A stretch of DNA of 64,000 nt from NCBI RefSeq assembly GCF_947498345.1, contig NZ_CANMJY010000001.1, positions 186,001-250,000 of the forward strand. The letters run 5' to 3'. Of the stretch, positions 36,542-44,330 are shown in pieces. Source of the stretch: an uncultured Winogradskyella sp. (GTDB taxonomy: Bacteria > Bacteroidota > Bacteroidia > Flavobacteriales > Flavobacteriaceae). The notes under the pieces were generated by a model, which saw only the letters and a list, made by a program, of their open reading frames with translations, did not search any database and was not told where the DNA came from. The first letter of the stretch is position 1; every line of letters starts with the position of its first letter. Made by a program: the position numbers and the translations under genes.

Positions 36542-36803
36542 GAAGCTAAATTAACTATAAAAGGGACTAAGTTATACATGCCTTTGGTAACTACACATTC
36601 GTTAGCAGATGAGACAGTCGACTTTATTAAAAATCTAGCAGTTACTGATAGTAATAATGCAAAATATAATTAGAACAGGTATGCCAATAATACCTCAAGT
36701 TTCTGCTTCAGGCTTACGGTCTACACCAACTGCTCGTCATTATGTTTTAAATTAAAAAATTGAAGTAAATGAAAAAAATAAGCCAATTGGTTGTTCTACT
36801 ATT
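36542..36803 (+). pseudogene. Decayed gene fragments of unknown function
   Basis: Three coherent peptide stretches occur in shifting frames: KLTIKGTKLYMPLVTTHSLA with a continuation to about 36670, then RTGMPIIPQVSASGLRSTPT, then EVNEKNKPIGCSTID up to the IS end at 36804. They look like a single gene with at least two frameshifts that was cut by the IS. No family was recognised. Confidence 0.5.
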
Positions 36804-37578
36804 GATTCTGTCGCATCTGATAGATTTAATTCTAAGATAGTTATTGATTACGAATTCTAACCAGCCAAAGAATAGAAACTTTTAAATATTGACATTCTGT
36901 TGGAAGTCAATTGATTCTTTCTAATCATATGTACAATTTCAATTCCGTTTAAAGTTCTTCTGGCAGATTCAAATACTTTAAACCCTAAACCTCTAGCTAT
37001 CCGTTTCTTTACAAATCGATGATCCTTTTCCACAATGTTATTTAAATATTTATATTGTCGTATCTCAATCTTTGAAAAAGTTCGCTTATTATAGACTCTA
37101 ATCGCATGGGTATTGGCTCCACTCTTATCTATATTAATAAGCTCTGGCTTGCCATTATGCCTAATGGCTTTGATTAGAAATGATTGAGCACTCATTCGTT
37201 TTCTTCGTTTAGTCAATAGAAAATCGACGGTATTTCCTTCTTTATCTACTGCTCTATATAAATACCTCCATTGACCTTTTACTTTTATATAGGTTTCATC
37301 CATTCTCCATCGTTTACCAACAACCTTCTTTCGTTTCCTAAACTCTTTTTCTAACAATGGTGTAAACTTAAAAACCCAACGTTGTATCGTAGCATGATCA
37401 ACCTTGACACCTCGAATAGCCATTAACTCTTCTATTTCTCGATAACTCAAACCAAATCTAAACTTGAAGTATACAGCTTTAACAATAATCGATTTTGGAA
37501 AAATATGACCTTTGAACATCTAGTTTTATCCCAAAGATAGAATTCTTATAAATTAACGGATTCAAATGCGACAGAACC
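36804..37578 (-). mobile_element. IS6-family insertion sequence (775 bp)
   Basis: A single transposase gene fills the element. The ends are imperfect inverted repeats: GGTTCTGTCGCATTTGA (reverse complement of the right end at 37578) and GATTCTGTCGCATCTGA (36804-36820), 15 of 17 identical. The size and the symmetric flanks (53 and 59 bp outside the gene) fit the IS6 group. No 8-bp target duplication is visible, which suggests insertion followed by deletion or recombination with another copy. A solo right end lies at 26884-26967. Confidence 0.75.
36857..37519 (-). CDS. IS6-family DDE transposase
   Basis: The 220-residue protein has the IS6 layout: a zinc-less N-terminal helix-turn-helix (YREIEELMAIRGVKVDHATI), then the catalytic DDE residues in RMDETYIKVKGQWRYLYRAV, NIDKSGANTHAI and NNIVEKDHRFVKKRI. 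The length matches IS6/IS26-type transposases (about 220-240). It appears intact. These enzymes mobilise DNA through cointegrates and conservative targeting of another copy. The first codons also remain in the solo end at 26884. Confidence 0.92.
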   Translation of the reverse strand: MFKGHIFPKSIIVKAVYFKFRFGLSYREIEELMAIRGVKVDHATIQRWVFKFTPLLEKEFRKRKKVVGKRWRMDETYIKVKGQWRYLYRAVDKEGNTVDFLLTKRRKRMSAQSFLIKAIRHNGKPELINIDKSGANTHAIRVYNKRTFSKIEIRQYKYLNNIVEKDHRFVKKRIARGLGFKVFESARRTLNGIEIVHMIRKNQLTSNRMSIFKSFYSLAG

Positions 37579-37620
37579 AGAACACAATGACATTAGTGAT
37601 AAGATGAATAGATTTTTCAT
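37579..37620 (-). pseudogene. Signal-peptide fragment of a gene cut by the IS
   Basis: From the ATG at 37620 the minus strand reads MKNLFILSLMSLCSG and enters the IS end after 14 codons. The LMSLCSG motif resembles a lipoprotein or Sec signal. The rest of the gene is not present on the other flank of the IS. Confidence 0.5.
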
Positions 37621-37776
37621 GACTTTTACATTTTTGATTAATTAATTGAAATCTATGTATACTTAGACTCAAATAGGTTTTATTTTATGAAAGGGGAAGA
37701 TTTATGCTATTTAATTTGCTCAATACTTTTGATAAGAGAATAATTTTTATTCTATTTAAGCAATTATTTTTATTAA

Positions 37777-38142
37777 ATGATTAAACTTATTAAGATGCAA
37801 TTTTTCTCGAATACTGTTTTAATTATTGGATTAACTCAAGGAATTTTTCTTGCTTTTGCAATCCTATTGGTTAATAAAAAAAAGCATTTGCATAATTATT
37901 TCTTATCTGCTCTTTTATTGTTGTTTTCAATAGTTTTAGCTCATGAATATCTAAATGGTAGTAAATTCTTTTCGGAGCATATTATGTTTTTCTATGTGTC
38001 ATTTTTGACACCATTATTAATAGGGCCTTGTCTTTATTTTTATGTTATTTCATTATTAAGAAAAGCTAAATTTAGAAAGATAGATTTTCTTCATTTTTTG
38101 CCTTTTTTGGTAGTGTTCCAAACGGGAGCTTTTGTAAATTAA
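37777..38142 (+). pseudogene. Truncated membrane-bound AraC-type regulator (N-terminal half)
   Basis: The 121-residue frame has about four transmembrane segments (for example TVLIIGLTQGIFLAFAILLV) and resembles the sensor part of membrane AraC regulators such as the one at 33814. The DNA-binding domain is missing and the frame stops soon after GTTCCAAACGGGAGC. A similar string, GTTTCAAACGGGCTCC, recurs about 160 bases downstream, suggesting recombination at the break. A terminator follows at 38181. Confidence 0.65.
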
Positions 38143-38326
38143 TAATCGCTACTTGTTGATAATTAATTACTTATAAATTCAACAGGCTCTTTTTTAAGAG
38201 CCTGTTCTTGTTTATTGAAATAGTGAACGTTTCTTAAACCTTATAAAATAGGGGTTTTATATGTTGTGGTGTTTCAAACGGGCTCCTAGAATATTTATAC
38301 AAATTAAGCTTGAAACAAGTGTTGCG
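38143..38326. other. Gap with terminator and break-point repeat
   Basis: No gene. It contains the terminator listed at 38181-38206 and the recurring CAAACGGG string near 38272. Together with repeat copy D and about 95 AT-rich bases (38460-38554) it makes a 412-bp stretch without an intact gene. Confidence 0.5.
38181..38206 (+). terminator. Rho-independent terminator
   Basis: AACAGGCTCTT and AAGAGCCTGTT form a perfect 11-bp stem with a TTTT loop. It follows the truncated AraC gene and may be what remains of the original transcription unit. The T tract after the stem is weak. Confidence 0.7.
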
Positions 38327-38459
38327 TATAACGGTTTGTGTATGATTAGTTGCGGGATGGTTCGCGAGAAACATTCCGCTGTTGGCTAAGATAATTAATG
38401 CGAGTGATTTTCCGAAGTGAAAATCCGAAGCAATTAATTATACACGGTGTTACCTGCTG
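38321..38459 (-). repeat. attC-like palindromic repeat, copy D
   Basis: The arms TTTGTGTATGATTAGTTGCG and GCAATTAATTATACACGG flank two inner hairpins (one GATTTTCC GAAG TGAAAATC). The right end GTTACCTGCTG is mirrored by TTGCAGGTAAC at copy E, the other end of this module. From 38330 to 38459 it is identical, base for base, to copy I (49838-49967). Confidence 0.9.
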
Positions 38460-38554
38460 CTTTTCAAATATGTGCTTCTGTTTGGTCCTATTATCCCGTT
38501 GTTTTAATCAATTGTAATCATTCTTTTTTTAGAAAGATTTTAAAATTAAAACTC

Positions 38555-40411
38555 TCATTTTAAGAGCGATACTATTTCACTATACTTTTTCATCAAAGCT
38601 GTATCTTTTGGTTTTTTGCCATTTTTATTAGCTATTGAAATATCTGCTTTTGCTCTAATTAGCTGGATAACTATGTCTTTTTGATTGTTTTCTACTGCGT
38701 GGTGAATAGCTGTAAAACCTGATTTGTTTTGTGCATCAATAGCCGCTCGATTATCCAATAGTAGTTTTACGATTTTTGAATGTCCATAAAATGAAGCCCA
38801 GTTTAAAGGTCGACGACCAGATTTACTTTTACGAGTATCCAAAGCATTTACATCTGCACCTTTAATTATCGATTCTTTAGCTTTTTCAAAATCTCCGACA
38901 ATACAAGCATCCCATAAATCTTCTTGTTCTTTAGTGACTCTTTCTGGAAATTCAATTTTTGGCAGTTCTAAAGTGTCAGGGAAATTAGATGTATTCCCTT
39001 TTATAAAATTCACAATCATTGCTGGAAAGGATTTGTCATATTCATACAATTCATATAAAGCATTATGAGTACCTTCTATGACCTCAATTAAATGCCCATT
39101 CTTTAAAGTCGACAAAACATCATAAGCATTTTCTATAGCTGTTGAAGTATCCCAAGTTCCGTGTATTAATAAAATTGGTATGTCTGTTGTCACATTTTCC
39201 CTAAAAGAGCTTCCTAAATCTTTTTCATTCCAAATGCCCTCGCGCATTGTGTAACCATAATTAATGTTGCCTAAAATTTGTGATGCAATATCATTTTCAA
39301 TTTTAATTCTACGGTTTATACTTACTCCAGAGGCGAAGTCCATAGCATTGCTCATTGCATTTGGTGCAGATATACTATGCATGCTCACAGCTGCTTGTGC
39401 TGGAACAGTAAAATCTCCGTTGTACATATCTAAAATTAGATTTGGCCAATCTAATGGACTATTTCTTTTTCCAGCGTTGTACATAGCTACTGCTTGAACA
39501 ACCATTTTATCAACAATAACCTCAATTGTGTTATTATTCTTTTTCAAAAGCACCTTTTTTGGATTTTTTTCTACGTCATTTATAATTTGCTTTAAAACGT
39601 GTATCAAACCTTCCTTCGGAATCTTTCCGATAAAATATTCACTACTTTCAACTCTTGTAGAAATTCGTTTCAATACATTTAGATGATCAGAAGGTACGTC
39701 CCACGTATGGTCTGGACCTTCAATACCGTGAAAAAGCGCTCGCTCAACTATATGGGGAAATTTTCTAATAATATGCAATCCCAAATGGGAACCGTAACTT
39801 CCACCAACGAGCATAATTTTTTCATAGTTAAAAGCTTTTCTCAAATCATTAATATCTGATGCATTTTCATCCGTATTATAAGCAGACAGGTCAACGTCTT
39901 TATCTTCCCAAAAATCCTTACAGTCGGTTGCTAATCTTCTTAATGCTTTTTGAATATTATTTTTTGATAGTGTTTCTGTAAGAGGAATGAGTACACTTCC
40001 TTTGCAATCTAAACTTGGAATAGAATTTCCGGCACCTCTTTGATCAAAAATGATCACATCGGCAAAATTACTATAGAAGTTTGCTTCATTAAATAATTCT
40101 TGTTTGTGTAATGAATTTATATAAGAGCCACCTGGACCTCCTGCTAACAGAAATATTGGAATTGCAGGATTTTCTGATTTCGATTTTATACGATAATAAG
40201 CTATTGCAATTGTTCTTCCATTGTCAATTTCTCTATTTTCAGGAACATAAAACAACCCAGACTCAACGTTAAATGTTTTGTTATTTTCTGAAGTTATTGT
40301 TTTCTCTTCTGAAGTTAACAGGTATCGTTTTACCTTCTCTTGGGAAAAAGATGATTGTGAAATAAATAACATAGCGATACTTATTCTTATTACAATTAAA
40401 TGAGATCTCAT
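38555..40411 (-). CDS. Alpha/beta hydrolase with C-terminal ankyrin repeats
   Basis: I choose the ATG at 40411 (MRSHLIVIRISIAMLFISQS, signal peptide), one base after the upstream stop, giving 618 residues. The hydrolase part (about 30-485) has oxyanion-hole motif LLAGGPGGSY, nucleophile GGSYGSHLG and His region GTHNALYE, like proline iminopeptidase/TAP-type enzymes. Residues about 505-615 form three to four ankyrin repeats (GRRPLNWASFYGHSKIVKLL, GFTAIHHAVENNQKDI). It probably acts outside the cytoplasm. The gene pair with the esterase and the XRE gene fills one array module. Confidence 0.82.
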   Translation of the reverse strand: MRSHLIVIRISIAMLFISQSSFSQEKVKRYLLTSEEKTITSENNKTFNVESGLFYVPENREIDNGRTIAIAYYRIKSKSENPAIPIFLLAGGPGGSYINSLHKQELFNEANFYSNFADVIIFDQRGAGNSIPSLDCKGSVLIPLTETLSKNNIQKALRRLATDCKDFWEDKDVDLSAYNTDENASDINDLRKAFNYEKIMLVGGSYGSHLGLHIIRKFPHIVERALFHGIEGPDHTWDVPSDHLNVLKRISTRVESSEYFIGKIPKEGLIHVLKQIINDVEKNPKKVLLKKNNNTIEVIVDKMVVQAVAMYNAGKRNSPLDWPNLILDMYNGDFTVPAQAAVSMHSISAPNAMSNAMDFASGVSINRRIKIENDIASQILGNINYGYTMREGIWNEKDLGSSFRENVTTDIPILLIHGTWDTSTAIENAYDVLSTLKNGHLIEVIEGTHNALYELYEYDKSFPAMIVNFIKGNTSNFPDTLELPKIEFPERVTKEQEDLWDACIVGDFEKAKESIIKGADVNALDTRKSKSGRRPLNWASFYGHSKIVKLLLDNRAAIDAQNKSGFTAIHHAVENNQKDIVIQLIRAKADISIANKNGKKPKDTALMKKYSEIVSLLK

Positions 40412-40412
40412 T

Positions 40413-41258
40413 TTACTGTTTTTTGTTTTGGTTAAAAAAATAATCAATACCAATACAAGCGGTTAAATAATGATTGGTTCGATGTGTTGCATTTGGCATA
40501 TAGAATGATTTTGAATTAAGATTTGGAAGGTCTTTATGTTTTAATGCATCAACCGTTAGATCAAAAGCAATTTTCATTTTATCAACTTCATCTTCTCCCA
40601 TACTCATAAAAAGGTTGGAACTTAAATTTGGATTCTCATTTAAAAATATCTCAAAATGCTTAATGAACTTATTATCCTCTCGCCAAAGCGCAGGACTCAA
40701 TGCTATTCGTGTGTCGAAAAGGTCAGGTTCAAATAATAGCGAATAAAATACTAATAGTCCTTCTCGTGAGTGGCCTATAATAGTTCTTTGATTATTTGTA
40801 TTGTAATTCTTCTCAACTAATGGTATCACTTCACTTTTAATATATTTTAGAAAGTTATCTGCTTCACCAAGTGAGGAATTAGTATCATCTAAATCTTGTT
40901 TTAAGAATGGTGGTGTTAAATCCCGTTGCCTTGTTTTTTGGTTGATGCCTGTTATTCCTACAACGATAACTTCAGGAATATTTCCGACACGAGAAAGTAA
41001 ATCTGTATCATTGGCGATGGTATACGTTAGAGAGTTTCCACCAACTACATACACAACTGGATATTTTGTGTCCTTTTTGTAATTTTCTGGTTTTTTTATA
41101 ATTAATTCTCTTGTTTCTTGAAGGACTTTTGATTTTAATTCAACCGTATCGTAAGTTGATGGTGTATCCGATGTATCTACAATGATAAGTGTAATAATGA
41201 CCGATATAAATGATGTCATTATTACAAATAGTATAGTATAAATTATTCTTTTTTTCAT
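40413..41258 (-). CDS. Membrane-anchored esterase (IroE/Fes-like alpha/beta hydrolase)
   Basis: The 281-residue protein has one N-terminal transmembrane segment (about 5-26) and an esterase D-like domain. VVYVVGGNSL is the oxyanion region, and IIGHSREGLLVFYSLLFEPD contains the nucleophile Ser in GHSxxG. The His is likely in NATHRTNHYL. It lies one base upstream of the ankyrin-hydrolase gene, so the two are translationally coupled. Substrates of this family include siderophore esters and acylated peptides. Confidence 0.75.
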   Translation of the reverse strand: MKKRIIYTILFVIMTSFISVIITLIIVDTSDTPSTYDTVELKSKVLQETRELIIKKPENYKKDTKYPVVYVVGGNSLTYTIANDTDLLSRVGNIPEVIVVGITGINQKTRQRDLTPPFLKQDLDDTNSSLGEADNFLKYIKSEVIPLVEKNYNTNNQRTIIGHSREGLLVFYSLLFEPDLFDTRIALSPALWREDNKFIKHFEIFLNENPNLSSNLFMSMGEDEVDKMKIAFDLTVDALKHKDLPNLNSKSFYMPNATHRTNHYLTACIGIDYFFNQNKKQ

Positions 41259-41355
41259 TTCTATTAAGTTTTGATTACAAACCTAATATAGTATCAATAA
41301 GAAAATGAAAAATTTACATTGTCATTCACACGACATTTCTATGCCAGATCTACTT

Positions 41356-41943
41356 TTAGAATAAATTTGGGATAATTGATGTCCATTTTGAAGACGAAAG
41401 CTTAAGACTTTTGGCAATTCTTAAAACTATAAAAACATCAACAAAGCTTAAAGCGATATATACTAATATTGGTGTTGGAAATAATTGTCCTACTACATTT
41501 TGACCACCAAATAACTTAATAAAGAAAGGGGTTAATAAGGTTATGGAAACACTTATTATAATCCAAACAACTTGAAAACTTAATATTTTTTTACAGATTA
41601 TATTTGATGTGTCCGACCATTTTCCTTTTTTCCAGATAAAAATTATTGGTATAAAAAAAATAACTGGAAATATAAAGACTAAAAAATTTGAGATTATAAA
41701 TCTATTTAATTTTGTGTTTTCTTCAATATGGACGTTTGAGTTGTTTTGAGAAGCATCGTTAAAATCGTCTAAAGAAATGTTTAATGCTTCTATAAGTTTT
41801 CTTGCAGTATAAGGTCTTGGGTTTACCTCATTTTTTTCAATACGTTGTATGGTTCTTATCGAAATGCCTGATGCTTCTGACAATTCTTCTTGCGACATTT
41901 TTCGTTCATCACGCAATTGAGGAAGTTTATCATTAAGTTTCAT
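41356..41943 (-). CDS. XRE-type helix-turn-helix membrane protein
   Basis: The 195-residue protein has an N-terminal HTH_3 domain (about 6-60; LRDERKMSQEELSEASGISI, then RTIQRIEKNEVNPRPYTA) and three hydrophobic segments in the C-terminal half. It is likely a membrane-tethered regulator. It is first in the module upstream of the esterase and hydrolase genes (about 100-base gap) and may control them. Confidence 0.8.
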   Translation of the reverse strand: MKLNDKLPQLRDERKMSQEELSEASGISIRTIQRIEKNEVNPRPYTARKLIEALNISLDDFNDASQNNSNVHIEENTKLNRFIISNFLVFIFPVIFFIPIIFIWKKGKWSDTSNIICKKILSFQVVWIIISVSITLLTPFFIKLFGGQNVVGQLFPTPILVYIALSFVDVFIVLRIAKSLKLSSSKWTSIIPNLF

Positions 41944-41989
41944 ACGGTCTTGAATTTTGCATCTTGATAGAATTCTGGGTTTTTTCAGC

Positions 41990-42130
41990 TTGCAGGTAAC
42001 GGTCTCGTATAACCGTCAGTTATGGGTTTTGAATTACTATTTTTCGATTAAGCACTGACGCTAGCAATTCCGAGTGGATTCGGACGTAGTCGAATCCGCC
42101 GTAATTGCGGTTATACATTGTTGTAGCTAG
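41990..42130 (-). repeat. attC-like palindromic repeat, copy E (variant)
   Basis: The left end TTGCAGGTAAC mirrors copy D's GTTACCTGCTG end. The arms are diverged (GGTCTCGTATAACCG pairing with CGGTTATACATTG). The inner hairpin GGATTCGGACGTAGTCGAATCC differs in sequence but keeps the fold. The right end GTTGTAGCTAG abuts the next gene's stop and is mirrored by TTAGCTACAAC at copy F. Confidence 0.82.
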
Positions 42131-42135
42131 TTTAT

Positions 42136-42480
42136 TTACCATACTGTCCATAAGAAATATGTCATAACACACCAAAAAGTATAGAGACAGCTTAAAAATG
42201 TGCCCGAAATAAAAAAGAATAATCTAAATCTTTTAATTCCAAGTCTGTTTTTCAAATAGTACCAATCAAAGAGTTCAATTAAAGTCCCTAAAGAATAAAA
42301 AATATTAGCTCCAATTCCCCAAATGATAACCCCGATGGTGTCCTCAAATGTCCAGTCATAAGGGCTTTCAGCTAGCACATTAAATATGGTCAATATACCA
42401 GATAGTCCGACGAGAGCATTATAAATCCACCTTTTGGATTCCCACCACTTTATATTTGTCCTTAATTCGTTTAGAGTCAT
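42136..42480 (-). CDS. Small membrane protein of unknown function
   Basis: The 114-residue protein has three to four hydrophobic segments (WIYNALVGLSGILTIFNVLA, TIGVIIWGIGANIFYSLGTL and LFFFISGTFLSCLYTFW). I do not recognise the family. It is the sole gene of a 380-bp module: the stop lies 5 bases from copy E and the start 8 bases from copy F. This is the compact ORF arrangement expected of an integron gene cassette. Confidence 0.7.
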   Translation of the reverse strand: MTLNELRTNIKWWESKRWIYNALVGLSGILTIFNVLAESPYDWTFEDTIGVIIWGIGANIFYSLGTLIELFDWYYLKNRLGIKRFRLFFFISGTFLSCLYTFWCVMTYFLWTVW

Positions 42481-42488
42481 TTTAAAAT

Positions 42489-42628
42489 TAGCTACAACGG
42501 TCTAGTGTATGATTTCGTTGCGTGGTTAAGCATTAAAGTTAGCAAATAAATCACAGATAGAAAGTCCGCGAGGATTTTCGTAAGTAAGCTTGCATTAGCA
42601 ATGAATTATACACGGTGTTGTGGCTAGT
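42489..42628 (-). repeat. attC-like palindromic repeat, copy F
   Basis: The left end TTAGCTACAAC is the reverse complement of copy E's GTTGTAGCTA(G/A). The arms TAGTGTATGATTTCGTTGCG and AATTATACACGGTGTT and the hairpin GAAAGTCC GCGA GGATTTTC are present. The right end GTTGTGGCTAG is mirrored by TTAGCCACAAC at copy G, 4.7 kb away. Confidence 0.88.
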
Positions 42629-42775
42629 AATATCTTACTTTTTTTGTTTTGAAATGCAAATCCTATCTCATTTCTATTTCAAAAATATTCTATTTAGTTT
42701 ATTAGATAGATAGATAGTTAATCTTCAGAAAATAAAGCTTAATTTTAAAATTATTGTCAAGCAGGTTGAAATGTT

Positions 42776-43336
42776 ATGAAATTATATATAAAATACATGG
42801 TCAGCTTAAGATGTAAACTCATGGTGAAATATGAGCTAGAAAAACTAGGGTTGCATTATACAAGTATTGAACTTGGTATGATTGAAATAAAAGAGAATAT
42901 TACTAATGGACTAAAACAAGAACTGAAATCAAATTTAGCTCTATCTGGTCTGGAACTATTAGACGATAAAAAGAGTATACTCATAGATAAGATTAAAAAT
43001 GTTATAATTGAAATGATACACTATTCTAATGAAGTTCCAAAAACTAATTATTCAGACATTATTAGTAAAAAATTGAATTATGATTATACTTATTTGTCTA
43101 ATATTTTTTCCGAGGTCAAAGGCATTACAATACAGCATTTTATTATCAAGCATAAAATTGAAAAAGCCAAAGAGCTCATACTCTATGACGAGTTAAACCT
43201 TACAGAAATAGCCTATAGACTTAATTATAGTAGTGTAGCCCATTTATCTAATCAATTCAAAAAAGTAACAGGACAATCCCCTTCATTTTATAAAAAAATA
43301 GGTAAAAAAAGAAAGTGTAATTTAGAAAATCTGTGA
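42776..43336 (+). CDS. AraC-type regulator with HMA-like N-terminus
   Basis: The 186-residue protein starts with a stretch resembling a heavy-metal-associated domain (MKLYIKYMVSLRCKLMVKYE); the usual CxxC is reduced to SxxC. The C-terminal two-thirds hold the AraC DNA-binding region (LNYDYTYLSNIFSEVKGITI and LNYSSVAHLSNQFKKVTGQS). I recall close relatives across Flavobacteriaceae. It is the first plus-strand gene of the F-G module. A terminator follows after about 115 bases, so it is probably a separate unit. Confidence 0.82.
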   Translation: MKLYIKYMVSLRCKLMVKYELEKLGLHYTSIELGMIEIKENITNGLKQELKSNLALSGLELLDDKKSILIDKIKNVIIEMIHYSNEVPKTNYSDIISKKLNYDYTYLSNIFSEVKGITIQHFIIKHKIEKAKELILYDELNLTEIAYRLNYSSVAHLSNQFKKVTGQSPSFYKKIGKKRKCNLENL

Positions 43337-43450
43337 TTTATGTAAGTTAGAGTTAATGCTATGTAACTGAAACTATAATAAATGAATCAGATTTGTATTA
43401 CTATTAATCAATTAAGGTAAGTCCAAATGAAATATCTCATTTGGCATTTG

Positions 43451-43474
43451 AAAGCAGACTTACTAGTCTGCTTT
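43451..43474 (+). terminator. Rho-independent terminator
   Basis: AAAGCAGACT and AGTCTGCTTT form a perfect 10-bp stem with a TACT loop, followed by T-rich sequence. It separates the AraC gene from the operon that starts with the small basic protein. Confidence 0.88.
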
Positions 43475-43591
43475 TTAATTTTTTAAAATATAACTGTATC
43501 TGTGATATATGTAACTCATTTAATTTTTTTTACAACACCATAAATGACATTTACACTAACTTAAATCACAATCAATTAAATACTTAAAACA

Positions 43592-43708
43592 ATGTCAAAA
43601 GAAAAAGAAGGTAAGAAAAAAAATGGTAAAACCCCTGCTGCCAAAACAGCTAAAGAAAAAAAAACAGCTAAAAGGTTAAAACGAAATTTAAAAAAGTATT
43701 CAGAATAG
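43592..43708 (+). CDS. Lysine-rich small protein (38 residues)
   Basis: The frame MSKEKEGKKKNGKTPAAKTA continues to KKTAKRLKRNLKKYSE and a stop. Over one third of the residues are Lys or Arg, and the rest are mainly Ala, Thr and Glu. The low-complexity, histone-tail-like composition suggests nucleic-acid or polyanion binding. It sits 29 bases before the cupin gene, at the head of the module's operon. No family name is known to me. Confidence 0.6.
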   Translation: MSKEKEGKKKNGKTPAAKTAKEKKTAKRLKRNLKKYSE

Positions 43709-43737
43709 GAAAAAGGAAAACATGGAGTTTTTGAAAG

Positions 43738-44070
43738 ATGAAAAATAGTGAATTTGAAGAATCGACTATATTTAATTTATTGGATTTACTAAGCTATAGT
43801 TCTAATACTATTCAAGTAAAGAACATAGTTGTTGGAAACGCATGTGTCATACAGGTCTTTGCTTTTGATTTTGGTAAAGTCCAATTATATAAAAAATCTC
43901 CTTTTTCTCGATTCATTTATATTATTGAAGGAAAAGCTGAAGTGGTTATTAACAACAATTCCACTTTTATGCAAACTGGGGATTCAATTTTGATTCCTGG
44001 CACTGCTAGCAGTTCAATTGAAGCTAACCTACCATTCAAGATGATTTGTACTACAATAAAAACTGATTAG
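43738..44070 (+). CDS. Cupin domain protein
   Basis: The 110-residue protein forms a single cupin (FSRFIYIIEGKAEVVINNNS and GDSILIPGTASSSIEAN). The metal-binding His residues of typical cupins are absent, so it may bind a ligand rather than catalyse. It could be a sensor or cofactor for the neighbouring D-amino-acid genes. Confidence 0.72.
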   Translation: MKNSEFEESTIFNLLDLLSYSSNTIQVKNIVVGNACVIQVFAFDFGKVQLYKKSPFSRFIYIIEGKAEVVINNNSTFMQTGDSILIPGTASSSIEANLPFKMICTTIKTD

Positions 44071-44114
44071 ATAATATTACTTTACTCTTAAAAAAAATAA
44101 CAACACGAAATATC

Positions 44115-44330
44115 ATGGAAAATAGATTTAAAGCTGGGGATTTTGTTTATGCCAAAGTTAGACCTTCAGTACTACTTATTGTTAGAGTATATGCTAGGAA
44201 AATATATTATTGTAAGATTCAGGCAGACCCTACTGCAAAAGAACTTGTCTATTTTGAGAGAGAACTAATGCCATATATTGACGATCAATTAAAAACTAAT
44301 AATTTAAAAATGAATAACTATGAAAAGTAA
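44115..44330 (+). CDS. Conserved small protein of unknown function (71 residues)
   Basis: The protein is basic at the start and contains KAGDFVYAKVRPSVLLIVRV, then YYCKIQADPTAKELVYFERE, a small beta-barrel-like pattern. The DPxxKELVYFEREL string looks conserved from memory in flavobacteria. It overlaps the next gene by 11 bases, so it belongs to the same operon. Confidence 0.62.
   Translation: MENRFKAGDFVYAKVRPSVLLIVRVYARKIYYCKIQADPTAKELVYFERELMPYIDDQLKTNNLKMNNYEK

Noticed and set aside
36796-37586. 8-bp target duplication around the IS
   Set aside because: The flanks (CTACTATT and AGAACACA) do not match, so I do not claim a simple insertion.
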